Program-made: the position numbers and the translations under genes
NCBI GenBank assembly: GCA_024275915.1
Contig: JAJRYG010000068.1
Span: 1 to 64,000, forward strand
Direction of reading: 5' to 3'
Length of the DNA: 64,000 bases
Source: Gammaproteobacteria bacterium
GTDB lineage: Bacteria; Pseudomonadota; Gammaproteobacteria; UBA6429; Thiohalophilaceae
Notes under the pieces: model-generated
Database searches by the model: none
Seen by the model: only the letters and a program-made list of their open reading frames with translations
Told to the model about the DNA's origin: nothing
Part shown: positions 27,488 to 36,540 of the stretch, one piece after another
Numbering within the stretch: the first letter of the stretch is position 1
How the letters are laid out: each line of letters starts with the position of its first letter

Positions 27488-28146
27488 GTCCGCTCCAGGC
27501 GCAGAACCCGCACGATTTCATTGTCGTCGAGGGACCCATCGGTGTCGGCAAGACCACCCTGGCGCGCCGCCTGGCGGCGACCTTCGGCTCGGATCTGCTG
27601 CTCGAAGGGGCCGACGAGAACCCCTTCCTGCATCGCTTCTACAAGGATCCGCGCAGTGTCGCCTTCCAGACCCAGCTGTTCTTCCTGTTCCAGCGCGCCG
27701 AACAGCTCAAGGCCCTGCGCCAGGGGGACATGTTCCAGCCCGTGCGGGTGGCCGACTACATCATCGAGAAGGATCGCATGTTTGCCGAGCTGACCCTGGA
27801 TGCCGAGGAATTCAAGCTCTACGAACAGGTCTATCGTCATGTCACCCTCGACGCCCCGGTGCCGGATCTGGTGATCTACCTGCAGGCACCGGTGGACGTG
27901 CTGCAAAAACGCATCGCCGGACGCGGCCGGGACTACGAACGGCAACTGGGTGACGAATACCTGCAACGCCTGAGCGAAAGCTACATGAACTTTTTCTACC
28001 ACTACGAACAGTCGCCCCTGCTCATCATCAATGCTAGCGAAATCAATTTTGCCCACAGTGATGAGGACTACCACCTGTTGCTGGACGAGATCAGAAAGGC
28101 CCGAACCGGTCGCCACTACTTCAACCCCAGCCAGTTGAGCCTATGA
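27481..28146 (+). CDS. Deoxynucleoside kinase (dNK/dGK-dCK family)
   Basis: 221 residues. P-loop EGPIGVGKTTLARRLA near residue 18, ADYIIEKDRMFAEL with the catalytic DR(x) segment, and the LID-like RIAGRGRDYERQL identify the family that phosphorylates deoxynucleosides for salvage. It sits between folK and panB with overlaps on both sides (7 and 4 bases), so it belongs to the pterin/pantothenate transcript, though the chemistry is unrelated. The preferred base cannot be told. Confidence 0.88.
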   Translation: MLSPLQAQNPHDFIVVEGPIGVGKTTLARRLAATFGSDLLLEGADENPFLHRFYKDPRSVAFQTQLFFLFQRAEQLKALRQGDMFQPVRVADYIIEKDRMFAELTLDAEEFKLYEQVYRHVTLDAPVPDLVIYLQAPVDVLQKRIAGRGRDYERQLGDEYLQRLSESYMNFFYHYEQSPLLIINASEINFAHSDEDYHLLLDEIRKARTGRHYFNPSQLSL

Positions 28147-28961
28147 AGCCACAACGCCCACAGATCATTGCCTGCACACAGCTGCGTGACATGAAGCAGG
28201 CCGGAGAGAAAATAGCCGTGCTCACCGCCTATGACGCCAGCCTGACCGCCAAGCTGGAAGAAGCCGGGGTGGACGTGATCCTGGTGGGCGACTCCTTGGG
28301 CATGGTGGTGCAGGGCCATGACTCCACCCTGCCGGTGAGCATGGATGACATGGTCTATCACACCCGCAATGTCGCCCGTGCCAGGCGCCGGGCTCTGCTG
28401 GTCAGTGACATGCCCTACCGTTCCTACCAAACCGAAGCCCAGGCCCTCGAAAACGCCCGGCGGCTCATCGACGCCGGTGCCGACATGGTCAAGCTCGAAG
28501 GTGCCGGTGACGTCATTGCGCATGTCCAGGCCCTGACCGGACAGGGCATCGATGTCTGTGGCCATCTGGGGCTGTTGCCCCAGTCCATCGAGGAGCTCGG
28601 CGGCTACCGGGTGCAGGGACGGGAACAAGCCGCTGCACAGAAGATGATCAACGATGCCCAGGCCCTGCAACAGGCCGGTGCGGCGATGATCGTGCTCGAA
28701 TGCATCCCTGCGGCCCTGGCCGCACGCCTGAGTGAGGCCATCGACATCCCCACCATCGGCATTGGTGCCGGCGTGGACTGTGATGGCCAGGTACTGGTGA
28801 CCTACGATCTGCTCGGTCTCACTGCCGGCAAGCGGCCCCGTTTCAGCAAGGACTTCCTCATCGAGCAGCCGGCCGGCAAGGGCCTGGTGGATGCCCTGCG
28901 TGCCTATGTGAATGACGTGAAGGCGCTGCGTTTTCCGGCTGCCGAGCACAGCTTTGACTAG
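28143..28961 (+). CDS. panB: Ketopantoate hydroxymethyltransferase
   Basis: 272 residues. Transfers a hydroxymethyl group from methylene-tetrahydrofolate to ketoisovalerate, first step of pantoate synthesis. VLTAYDASLTAKLEEAGVD, VGDSLGMVVQGHDSTLPV, VKLEGAG and IGIGAGVDCDGQVLV are family motifs. Overlaps the kinase stop; panC follows after 13 bases. Confidence 0.97.
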   Translation: MKPQRPQIIACTQLRDMKQAGEKIAVLTAYDASLTAKLEEAGVDVILVGDSLGMVVQGHDSTLPVSMDDMVYHTRNVARARRRALLVSDMPYRSYQTEAQALENARRLIDAGADMVKLEGAGDVIAHVQALTGQGIDVCGHLGLLPQSIEELGGYRVQGREQAAAQKMINDAQALQQAGAAMIVLECIPAALAARLSEAIDIPTIGIGAGVDCDGQVLVTYDLLGLTAGKRPRFSKDFLIEQPAGKGLVDALRAYVNDVKALRFPAAEHSFD

Positions 28962-28974
28962 GGCCTGACCAATC

Positions 28975-29817
28975 ATGGAGATTTATTCGCAGATCCACGC
29001 CATGCAACTGCAGTCACGGCGCTGGCAGCAGGCCGGCCAGCGCATCAGCTTCGTGCCCACCATGGGCAACCTGCATGCCGGCCACCTGGCTCTGGTGGAA
29101 AAGGCGGTCGAGCTTGGGGAACGGGTGGTGGTCAGCATTTTCGTCAACCCCTTGCAGTTCAACGACCCGGCCGACTTTGCCGCCTACCGGCGCAGCCTGG
29201 ATGCGGACCTCGACAAACTGGCGCCCCTTGAGGTCGATGCGGTGTTCGCGCCCCCGGAAGACGAAATGTACCCCCACGGACGCGATGCGACGACCCAGGT
29301 CGACGTGCCGGCCCTGTCCGGCATCCTCGAAGGTGAACACCGCCCCGGTCATTTTCGTGGCGTGACCACGGTGGTGGCCAAGCTGTTCAATATCGTCCAG
29401 CCCGATGTGGCGGTGTTTGGCGAGAAAGACTTCCAGCAACTGCGGATCATCGAGTGCATGGTCGCGGATCTGGACATGCCAGTGGAGATCATCGCCATGC
29501 CCACCGTGCGCGAGGCCGACGGCCTGGCCATGAGTTCGCGCAACAGCCGCCTGTCTGCCTCGCAGCGCCAGCTGGCGCCGCTTCTCTACCAGACCATGCA
29601 GGAATTCCGCCAGCATTACCTGGCCGCAGAAGGGAATATTGCGCAACTGCAGGCACAGGCAACAGCCGGACTGGCACAAGCCGGTTTTGTCGTCGAGTAC
29701 TTCAGCCTGCGCCGCCACGAGGATCTGGCACCGGCAAAACCGGGAGACCGTTGTCTGCTGCTGGTGGCGGCCAGACTCGGCGAAACCCGCCTCATCGACA
29801 ACCTGTGCATGGAATAG
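28975..29817 (+). CDS. panC: Pantothenate synthetase
   Basis: 280 residues. FVPTMGNLHAGHLALVEKA holds the HxGH motif, FVNPLQFN and GEKDFQQLRII are substrate sites, and DGLAMSSRNSRLS is the KMSKS-like loop. Joins pantoate and beta-alanine with ATP. Part of panB-panC-panD. Confidence 0.97.
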   Translation: MEIYSQIHAMQLQSRRWQQAGQRISFVPTMGNLHAGHLALVEKAVELGERVVVSIFVNPLQFNDPADFAAYRRSLDADLDKLAPLEVDAVFAPPEDEMYPHGRDATTQVDVPALSGILEGEHRPGHFRGVTTVVAKLFNIVQPDVAVFGEKDFQQLRIIECMVADLDMPVEIIAMPTVREADGLAMSSRNSRLSASQRQLAPLLYQTMQEFRQHYLAAEGNIAQLQAQATAGLAQAGFVVEYFSLRRHEDLAPAKPGDRCLLLVAARLGETRLIDNLCME

Positions 29818-29916
29818 TCATATTTATCAGGGAGTTGACCATATAGGCCAACGGGCCGGAGCATGCTAGAATACGCGCCTTGAAACCACAGTCAGAGACA
29901 GGTTACCGATTCCTCC

Positions 29917-30297
29917 ATGTTCACCACCATGCTCAAAGCCAAGCTGCACCGTGCCCGGGTCACCCACGCGGAACTCGAATACGAAGGCTCCTGCGCCATC
30001 GATGGCAAACTGCTGAAAATCTCGGGCATTCGTGAATACGAGCAGATCGAAATCTACAATGTCACCAATGGCGAACGCTTCACTACCTATGCCATTCGTG
30101 CCGAAGACGGCTCGGGAGTCATCTCCGTCAACGGTGCCGCCGCCCACAAGGCCAGCCCCGACGACATTCTCATCATCTGCGCCTACGTCGGCCTCAGCGA
30201 GCAGGAACTGGCCAGCTTCCAGCCCAAGCTGGTCTACCTCGACGAAACCAACACCATCACCCACACCCGCAACACCATTCCTGTGCAGGCCGCTTAG
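29917..30297 (+). CDS. panD: Aspartate 1-decarboxylase
   Basis: 126 residues. Makes beta-alanine for PanC. The self-cleavage site is G24-S25 in YEGSCAID, which becomes the pyruvoyl group. [20 protein letters not shown]... is present in slightly varied form. It follows panC after 99 bases, and its stop is followed by a GAAAGATAAAAGAGACAAGG gene-end repeat. Confidence 0.97.
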   Translation: MFTTMLKAKLHRARVTHAELEYEGSCAIDGKLLKISGIREYEQIEIYNVTNGERFTTYAIRAEDGSGVISVNGAAAHKASPDDILIICAYVGLSEQELASFQPKLVYLDETNTITHTRNTIPVQAA

Positions 30298-30640
30298 GGG
30301 CAGGGGAAAGATAAAAGAGACAAGGAATCCCTGATTTATTCAGGGATGAATTGTTCAGAGCTTTCACAAGTTACGCCACGGCTGTTCCACAGAGTCAGCC
30401 CCTGTACTGGCAACCGCAGCGTCGTGGTTTGATTCCTGTTTTCGACAAGATGCCTTCGATGTACAAAAGACGGCTGAGACAACAGCAGTGAAGTGGTGCA
30501 TGAAGGAGGCAATCCGTGCAGGCCCCGGATCCGACGCCCAGGGATCAGGAACACAAATCGTGATACATTTCACAAAAATGGCTCAGTTTGTTGTGGGCCA
30601 TTCCCCGTACCGGTATCATCCCTGACAGTCAGCATGACTG
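30298..30640. other. Gap after panD with no credible gene
   Basis: 343 bases. After the gene-end repeat there are a few open stretches of 50-75 codons in several frames, none with a start signal or a family likeness. One frame reads PLYWQPQRRGLIPVFDKMPS, which may be decayed coding sequence but is not recognised. Confidence 0.4.
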
Positions 30641-30838
30641 TTAACCCAATCGTTGCATAAATTTTCGGCGTAGGAGAGCGTAGCGCCTTCCATGCCAGCA
30701 TTTTTCAGCGCCGTGCTCGATTTTTCCAATCCTCACATTAGGGTAGGCTATGCTACGGTTAGAAAAACCTGCGCTCGACACTGAAAATACTGTCCCCAAA
30801 GCCCCTGCATCCAAAAATTTATGCAACTATCGGGTTAA
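30641..30838. mobile_element. 198-bp MITE-like element with 28-bp terminal inverted repeats
   Basis: The left end TTAACCCAATCGTTGCATAA and the reverse complement of the right end, TTAACCCGATAGTTGCATAA, agree at 25 of 28 positions over their full length. The interior is also partly palindromic (TTTTTCAGCGCCGTGCTCG against TTTTCAGTGTCGAGCGCAG). It has no coding capacity for a transposase. A partial relative of one end lies at 12343-12372. The open frame of the toxin-like pseudogene begins directly at its right edge. Confidence 0.65.
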
Positions 30839-31613
30839 AACACCAAGCTGATCGGCTTATCCGCCTGTCGAAAGTCGCCTCCAAAGGTGGGGTTGTGTTG
30901 TCTGCTGTGGGATTAGGTGTGGCCTGCCATGATATTGCCCATGCCCAGGATCGGCAGGAGAAGAATGAGATATTGTTGAAAGTGTTGCTGGATCACTAAC
31001 TGGTCTTGGTTATGGCTTTGGGGTGAGTGAAATGTTGGTATTATCTGCAACGTCAGCTGGATGGGTCGCAGCATTGATTATTTGCGCAGGTGGTATTGCA
31101 TACTCTTATTTGGCTGGAAAATATACCAGACAGTATTATGCCTTAAACGGAAACACGACTGATTTTGTAAGCCATTTGTCGATTGATAAAGTTTGTAAAG
31201 TGCTTGAGATATTAAATAGCACCACGGCTTTTTATGCTGTATTTGTCGGCATGACAGTGCCTGCTATTTTGGCGTTTGTCTTATGGAATATTCTGCATGT
31301 AGTGTTAAGCTGGAAGTATGATGATCTGTTGTTCAAAGGTCCGAATTTTAGAAGGAATGAACTGTTGCTATATACATCATGGCCCATTAGTCTTTTGAAA
31401 TCCATGGTGTATATGTTGTTGCTGTCCGCGCCTGAGATTTTGAAGAAAAAAAGATTCAAAGGTCTTGAATTGGATTTTGGCGAGGAAAAGATTCTTGTTT
31501 TGTTTTACCGGCTGTTTTTTGTTCTTGCGGGGGTAGGTCTGTTCTTTATCTTTATTCTTCTTTTGTGGGGAACGCTAACGTTTTTTGAAGATCCGCTGGC
31601 GATAAAATTTTGA
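30839..31613 (+). pseudogene. Toxin-tail/immunity fusion, module 1 (frameshifted)
   Basis: The first frame reads ADRLIRLSKVASKGGVV, then GVACHDIAHAQDRQEKNEI and breaks at about 30973. One base shift later the sense resumes as VESVAGSLTGLGYGFG, then TSAGWVAALIICAGGIAYSYL with glycine-zipper spacing, ending YALNGNTTDFVSHLSIDKVC. With no stop it runs on from GTG 31200 into a three-to-four helix membrane protein containing FRRNELLLYTSWPISLLKSM. Module 2 keeps the two parts as separate genes. From 31023 a GTG could still express 196 residues. The region is AT-rich compared with its neighbours. The toxin/immunity roles are inferred. Confidence 0.6.
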
Positions 31614-31614
31614 C

Positions 31615-31806
31615 GTGGAGTATATTTGGGGTGTTGTTGAACGTTGGTGTGCCATCCCTGTTGGCTGGGTGGTAGGGCTTGTAATAGCAGCGGATGGTGT
31701 AGCCTGGTCTTATATGCTGGGAAAGGGAGTTGGAAGATTTTATTCGGTTCATGGAGCCGAAGTTGACCTTGTGTCTGCATTGTCAGTCGATGGTGCATGC
31801 AAATAA
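31615..31806 (+). pseudogene. Toxin-tail fragment, module 2
   Basis: 63 codons reading PVGWVVGLVIAADGVAWSYM, GKGVGRFYSVHGAEVDLVSA and LSVDGACK before a TAA. This matches the C-terminal part of module 1 (AGWVAALIICAGGIAYSYLA ... LSIDKVCK) position for position. Everything upstream of the glycine-rich segment is missing. The TAA overlaps the ATG of the next frame as TAATG, a coupling layout. Confidence 0.6.
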
Positions 31807-32203
31807 TGTCTGAGCTTGAATTCGGGACATTGCGTTTTACACACTTTTTTTGGGATTAACGGTTGGGGCAGTAATTACCGTGGTGGTGGCTCATGTAATG
31901 CATTATTTTCTGTGCCGAAAATATGATTCATTGCAATTCAAAACGCCCTGTTGCCGCAGAAATGAGCTGCTTCTCTATACATCTTGGCCATTCAGCCTTT
32001 TTCGTTCGGCGGGCTATGTGTCGTTACTCGCTTTCCCGGTTTATATGAAAAAGGTGTGATTCAGCGGGATTGATATAGATTTTGAAGATGAAAAGATTCC
32101 TGTTTTTCTTTTCCGGGTTTTTTTCTGGTTTTGTGTTTTGTTTCTTGTTGTTTTCTTGGTTTGGGGGATTGTTGAAATCATCAAAAATCTGTTTCCATGA
32201 CAA
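31806..32203 (+). pseudogene. Membrane immunity-like protein, module 2 (frameshift and stop)
   Basis: Begins MSELEF at the TAATG junction; a one-base loss near 31824 breaks the frame, which resumes RDIAFYTLFLGLTVGAV and CRRNELLLYTSWPFSLFRSA. A TGA at 32057 replaces what is Arg in module 1 (KKRFKG against KKV-stop-FSG), after which DIDFEDEKIPVFLFRVFFW continues to a TGA near 32203. It aligns along its length with 31200-31613. About four membrane helices would be present if intact. Confidence 0.6.
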
Positions 32204-32464
32204 GACTGTCACCGGCTTGCAGGATGTGCTGAGTATCGCCAAGAGCATCAATTGTGAAACGGGTGGATTCCAGCAGGTGATTCAAGGTACGCGTTTTCCG
32301 GTGTTCATCATCCTCAATGCATGGCATGGAGCCGCTTCGAGGTCTGAGGAGGCTATTGGTGTCAGGCGGACTGGGTATCGTGCGCTATCTGTATCTGTGG
32401 ATTCCTTTATGCGACAATCGACAGCACTCCCATTTGGGGTGTCGATAGCGAAGAAGTGAGAGTC
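32204..32464. other. Gap before gdx, no recognised feature
   Basis: 261 bases. One frame stays open through it (TGLQDVLSIAKSINCETGGF) but is a chance continuation of the pseudogene in the wrong frame. I looked for a guanidine riboswitch because the next gene is an SMR exporter of the Gdx type, and saw none. Confidence 0.4.
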
Positions 32465-32791
32465 ATGGCCTGGGTTTATCTGATCATTGCCGGTATTTTC
32501 GAGTGGGGCTGGCCCGTCGGTCTCAAGCTCGGCTGGACGGACAAGGGCGTAAATTTTTCATGGCTTCTGTTCGCCATTGCCTGCATGACCATCAGTGGCA
32601 CCCTGTTGCTGATCGCGCAGCGAACCATCCCGATTGGTACCGCTTATGCCGTCTGGACCGGTCTTGGTGCGGTCGGGACCTTTCTCATCGGTGTGATGTT
32701 TTTCGGCGACTCGGCCACGCTGGCACGGTTTTTCTTCATTGGCCTCATTGTCGTCGGTATTGTCGGACTGAAGCTATCGTCGACACACTAG
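32465..32791 (+). CDS. gdx: SMR-family guanidinium exporter (Gdx/SugE type)
   Basis: 108 residues with four membrane helices. The functional Glu13 (AGIFEWGWPVGLKLG), the IPIGTAYAVWTGLGAVGTF stretch and the C-terminal GIVGLKLSSTH are marks of the Gdx/SugE subtype rather than EmrE. These export guanidinium with proton exchange. The ATG at 32465 fits the family N-terminus; a GTG nine bases earlier is possible. Confidence 0.88.
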   Translation: MAWVYLIIAGIFEWGWPVGLKLGWTDKGVNFSWLLFAIACMTISGTLLLIAQRTIPIGTAYAVWTGLGAVGTFLIGVMFFGDSATLARFFFIGLIVVGIVGLKLSSTH

Positions 32792-32912
32792 GGGAGGAAA
32801 AGCCAGACTTTTTCACGCCTGTTAGACACGACGTTGACCTTCCGTGTAACTGTCCCTCGAGTCAGCGTCGCTCACTTGCTTGTATCTTTGTTCTTTCCCC
32901 TTGTCTCTGCCT

Positions 32913-35762
32913 CTACCCCGTATTGCGCATCCCCGCAGCGATAGCGTTGATGCTGCGCAGCAGCGGGTTGAGCCACTGGTTGCGGGTTTCTTCATCCTGG
33001 CTTTCGTCGCGGAAGCGGCGCAGCAGGATCACCTGGATCTGGTTGAGGGGATCGAGGTAGGGGCTACGACGCTTGAGGGACAGGCGCAGTTGCGGGGTTT
33101 CGGCCATCAGTTCGTCCAACTGGGCGATGCTCAGTACGTTGCTGACGGTACGCTGATATTCGTCCTTGATGGTTTCATATACAGGGCGGGCCGCATCCTG
33201 ATCCAGGCACAAGGACTTGTAGGATTCGGCAATGCGCATGTCGGCCTTGAACAGGGCCATCTGCGAGTTGCTCAACAGGGCGCGGAAGAAGGGCCAGTTG
33301 TGGTACATCTCCTGCAACTTGCCGATCTGTTCCGGGTGCTGATCCAGCCAGTCCTGCAGGGCGCTGCCAATCCCGTACCAGGCGGGCAGGGTGTGGCGGG
33401 ACTGGGCCCAGCCGAATACCCAGCCAATGGCACGGACCGAGCCCTTGGAACGGTCGGTCTTCTTGCGGTGGGAGGGGCGCGAGCCGATGTTCATCAGGGC
33501 GATCTCGGACACCGGGGTGGCTTCGTAGAAATAATCCAGGAAGCCGTCCATTTCATCGGTCAGGCCGCGGTATTTCTTTTCACCGGTCTGTGCCAGTGAC
33601 TGCATGATGGAGAGGTATTCGCTGTTGTCGGGCTGCGGTTCTTCGATGAGATTGCGACTGGCCTTCATCAGGCCGGTGATGCCCATGCTCAGTTCATACA
33701 CGGCAGTTTCGGCATTGCTGTACTTGTAGGACAGTACTTCGCCCTGCTCGGTGAACTTGATTTCACCGTGCACCGTGCCGGTGGGCTGAGAGAGAATGGC
33801 TTCATGGGTGGGGCCACCGCCACGGCCGATGGTGCCGCCACGGCCATGGAACATGCGCAGGTGGACGCCGTACTTGCGGGTCAGGGCAGTGATCTGCTGC
33901 TGGGCCTGATACAGGTTCCAGGCCGAAGCGAGAATCCCGCCGTCCTTGCAGGAATCCGAGTAGCCAAGCATGACTTCCTGGGAATTGCCCGAGCTGGCCA
34001 GCAGGCCGGCATAGGTGGCATCGCCCAGCAGGCGGTTCATTACCGGTTCGATGTGGGCCAGATCCTCGATGGTCTCGAACAGTGGCGAGACTCGCACATG
34101 GCTGAACCACTGGCCGTCCTTGCGGCCGGCCAGACCTGCCAGCCAGGCGAGGAACATCACTTCCATTACATGGCTGGCCGCATGGGTCATGGAGATGACA
34201 TAGCTGCCGAACACCTGGGGACTGATTTCATCACGCATCTGCTGCATGACCTGGAAGGTCTCCAGGGTTTCGCGGCTGCGATCACTGAGTGCGGTCATGT
34301 CGATACTGGCAGGGGGCTTCTGTACCCAGTCGGCCAGCACCCTGAGGCGATCTTCCTCACTCAGACCGGCATAGTCACTGCCATCGAGCTGCTTGATGGC
34401 TTCGGCCACGGTCTGGCTGTGGATGGTGGATTCCTGACGCAGATCCAGGTGGGCGAGGAAGAAACCAAAGGTTTCCACCAGGCGGATGAGATCCTGCAGT
34501 TCGCCACGGGCGACGATGGCATCACCGTGGGCGGCCAGCGAGTCACGAATGAGGTAGAGATCCTGCAGCAGGGCCTGTTCATCGGCATAACCGAAGTCAT
34601 GTTCTGGCGGGGGTGCATCATTGAGAGTGTGTTCCAGCCGGGCGATGTTGCCGGTGATGCGGTTTTGCATCAGCACCAGCTTACGCCGGTAGGGTTCCTG
34701 CCGGTAGCGTTCCGGGAAGCGGGCAAAGGTGTCGGGCATGGCGGTTTCGTCGGCCTGCAGACTGTCGAGGAAGGCTGGCGAGGGCTGGATGAATTCGGTG
34801 GACATGGTCAGCACCTTGGTCAGTGCCTTGATGCGTCCGTAGTATTCACGCAGCACTTCCAGGGATTGCAGGCGCACCGCCATGACCGTGGTTTCCGGCT
34901 TGACGAAGGGGTTGCCGTCTCGGTCGCCTCCGATCCAGGAACCGAACTGGATGAAGCTGGGAACCTGGAGTTCGGGTTTTTCGCTGTCGGCACCATAGGT
35001 GCGTGCGATGGCATTTTCCAGATAGCGGTAGGTTTCCGGTACGGAATGGAACAGGCATTCGCGGAAGTAGTAGAGGCCGTTTTTCACCTCATCGATGACT
35101 TCCGGTTTCTTCACCCGCACTTCGTTGGTTTCGAACAGGATACGGATGTGCCGTTCCAGGCGGTTGGTGATTTCATCCTTCTGGATGCGTGACAGGCGCG
35201 TGACTTCCAGCTCTTCACTTATCACAAAGATGCGTCGCAGGGCTTCGAGCACGGTGCGGCGCTTGGCTTCGGTGGGGTGAGCGGTGAATACCGGGATGTA
35301 GGCAAGCTTGTCGAGCATGCACTGCAGCTGATCGGCGGCGATGTTCTGCTTGTGGAATTCGCGCAGGGTGGCATCGAATGAGCCCGTCCACAGCGGCCCG
35401 TTCCTGCTCACTTCACGGCGGCGATTCTTGTGCTGGTAGGCTTCCTCGGCAATGTTGACGAGGCTGAAATAGATGCTGAAGGCACGGATGACCTGGGCCA
35501 GGGAATCGGCATCCAGTGACTCGATCAGCGCGGTGAGCCGCTGGCGCTTGCGCACGTCTTCGGACTTGAGCAGGCTGATGTGGCCCTTGCGCAGGGTTTC
35601 TACCGCATCGAAGACCTTTTCACCGGCATGATCGTGAAGGATCTTGCCAAGAATGTTGCCGAACAGCTTGACGCGGGATCGGAGTTGCTTGTCATCCACG
35701 TCCTGTTTGCGGGTGGTCTTTTTTGCGGCCTGGGGTTGGATCATTTTGACTTCAGCTGTCAT
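32913..35762 (-). CDS. ppc: Phosphoenolpyruvate carboxylase
   Basis: 949 residues. Fixes bicarbonate onto PEP to give oxaloacetate. VFTAHPTEAKRRTVL with the catalytic His, FHGRGGTIGRGGGPTHEAIL, GYSDSCKDGGILAS and the C-terminal MRNTG are family motifs. It stands alone: the gene-end repeat follows its stop and decayed luxI lies upstream. Confidence 0.98.
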   Translation of the reverse strand: MTAEVKMIQPQAAKKTTRKQDVDDKQLRSRVKLFGNILGKILHDHAGEKVFDAVETLRKGHISLLKSEDVRKRQRLTALIESLDADSLAQVIRAFSIYFSLVNIAEEAYQHKNRRREVSRNGPLWTGSFDATLREFHKQNIAADQLQCMLDKLAYIPVFTAHPTEAKRRTVLEALRRIFVISEELEVTRLSRIQKDEITNRLERHIRILFETNEVRVKKPEVIDEVKNGLYYFRECLFHSVPETYRYLENAIARTYGADSEKPELQVPSFIQFGSWIGGDRDGNPFVKPETTVMAVRLQSLEVLREYYGRIKALTKVLTMSTEFIQPSPAFLDSLQADETAMPDTFARFPERYRQEPYRRKLVLMQNRITGNIARLEHTLNDAPPPEHDFGYADEQALLQDLYLIRDSLAAHGDAIVARGELQDLIRLVETFGFFLAHLDLRQESTIHSQTVAEAIKQLDGSDYAGLSEEDRLRVLADWVQKPPASIDMTALSDRSRETLETFQVMQQMRDEISPQVFGSYVISMTHAASHVMEVMFLAWLAGLAGRKDGQWFSHVRVSPLFETIEDLAHIEPVMNRLLGDATYAGLLASSGNSQEVMLGYSDSCKDGGILASAWNLYQAQQQITALTRKYGVHLRMFHGRGGTIGRGGGPTHEAILSQPTGTVHGEIKFTEQGEVLSYKYSNAETAVYELSMGITGLMKASRNLIEEPQPDNSEYLSIMQSLAQTGEKKYRGLTDEMDGFLDYFYEATPVSEIALMNIGSRPSHRKKTDRSKGSVRAIGWVFGWAQSRHTLPAWYGIGSALQDWLDQHPEQIGKLQEMYHNWPFFRALLSNSQMALFKADMRIAESYKSLCLDQDAARPVYETIKDEYQRTVSNVLSIAQLDELMAETPQLRLSLKRRSPYLDPLNQIQVILLRRFRDESQDEETRNQWLNPLLRSINAIAAGMRNTG

Positions 35763-35796
35763 TGCAATCAGTTTCTGTTGTTACCGGAACCCCGCA

Positions 35797-36414
35797 TTAT
35801 ACCGGGATAGGGAGAACTGTGCCTCTTGACCTTGGCAAGGCAGGTATGGTTGGAGTTTTGCTGCCCCGGTCCCTGACCGCCACCGAGAGGACTTTGCCAA
35901 CCCGGGTTGCCTTGCCATCACCAAAGCGCTGCATGGGAATGCCCAGTTTCAACAGCAGGCGTTCCATGGCGACACTGGTGACGGCGACAAACTGATGGAT
36001 ACCACTGGCCCTGGCCGCTTCGTAACCCTTTTGCAGGATCTGCAAGGTCACCGGATGAGCGGGTGCCTGTTCATCATGGGGCTCTGACACCGGATCGACA
36101 GCAAAGCAGCTGATTTCCCAGATCCGACTGTTTTCGGGTGCGGCCTCCCCCCGAAGCAATTGCGGGAAAATGTCCCTGAGCATATAGGGTCCGGTGGTGG
36201 GCAGAAAACGCCAGCATCCTTCGAGTTACTGATTATCCTGTCTGGCTATGATGTAGGTCGGATTCAATGCATCGAAATAATCGATTTCAAGCACATTGTA
36301 CTCCTGCACATCCCATTTGAGCTTGTCGAATAAAATCTTTTTTCGCAGGGCATACATTTGTCTGAGCGTCTCCGCATGACATTTGGCCGGGCTGGTCAGG
36401 AGAATTTCGTACAT
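35797..36414 (-). pseudogene. luxI: luxI-type acyl-homoserine-lactone synthase, interrupted by a stop codon
   Basis: Two in-frame pieces, 62 and about 142 codons, are separated only by a TAA at 36226-36228. Together they give 205 codons, the normal LuxI length: LRKKILFDKLKWDVQEY, EIDYFD, IIARQDNQ-stop-LEGCWRFL, PTTGPYMLRDIFPQLL, SRIWEISCFAV. The last motif is WE(L/I)SRFAV in working enzymes, so the conserved Arg is Cys here, a second sign of decay. No functional signal synthase is expected unless the stop is read through. Confidence 0.85.
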
Positions 36415-36494
36415 TGAGATTCCTTCATCAAGTTTGACCGCTACTCACAATCGTTTGTTACATGCACAGTAAACACCCCCTGTCAGGTGAGCGA

Positions 36495-36511
36495 CAAGTT
36501 GTAACAACTTG
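36495..36511 (-). promoter_or_regulatory. lux-box-like palindrome upstream of luxI
   Basis: CAAGTTGTAACAACTTG is a perfect 8-1-8 palindrome, flanked as CTG on the luxI-sense strand. It lies 81-97 bases before the luxI start, the usual place for a LuxR-type binding site. Only position and symmetry support the call. Confidence 0.45.
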
Positions 36512-36540
36512 CAGGTAGAAAATGGTCGTTGAGGGGTCTA

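Noticed and set aside
32082-32459. 125-codon frame starting MKMKRFLFFFSGFF
   Set aside because: It is the wrong frame over the end of the module 2 membrane pseudogene; the matching frame is DIDFEDEKIPVFLF.
32204-32464. Guanidine riboswitch before the SMR gene
   Set aside because: Expected from the gene type, but I see none of the conserved ykkC, ACGR-loop or related elements in the gap.
33768-35192. 474-codon open frame opposite ppc
   Set aside because: Same reason: ppc is certain on the minus strand and the reverse frame has no recognisable domain.
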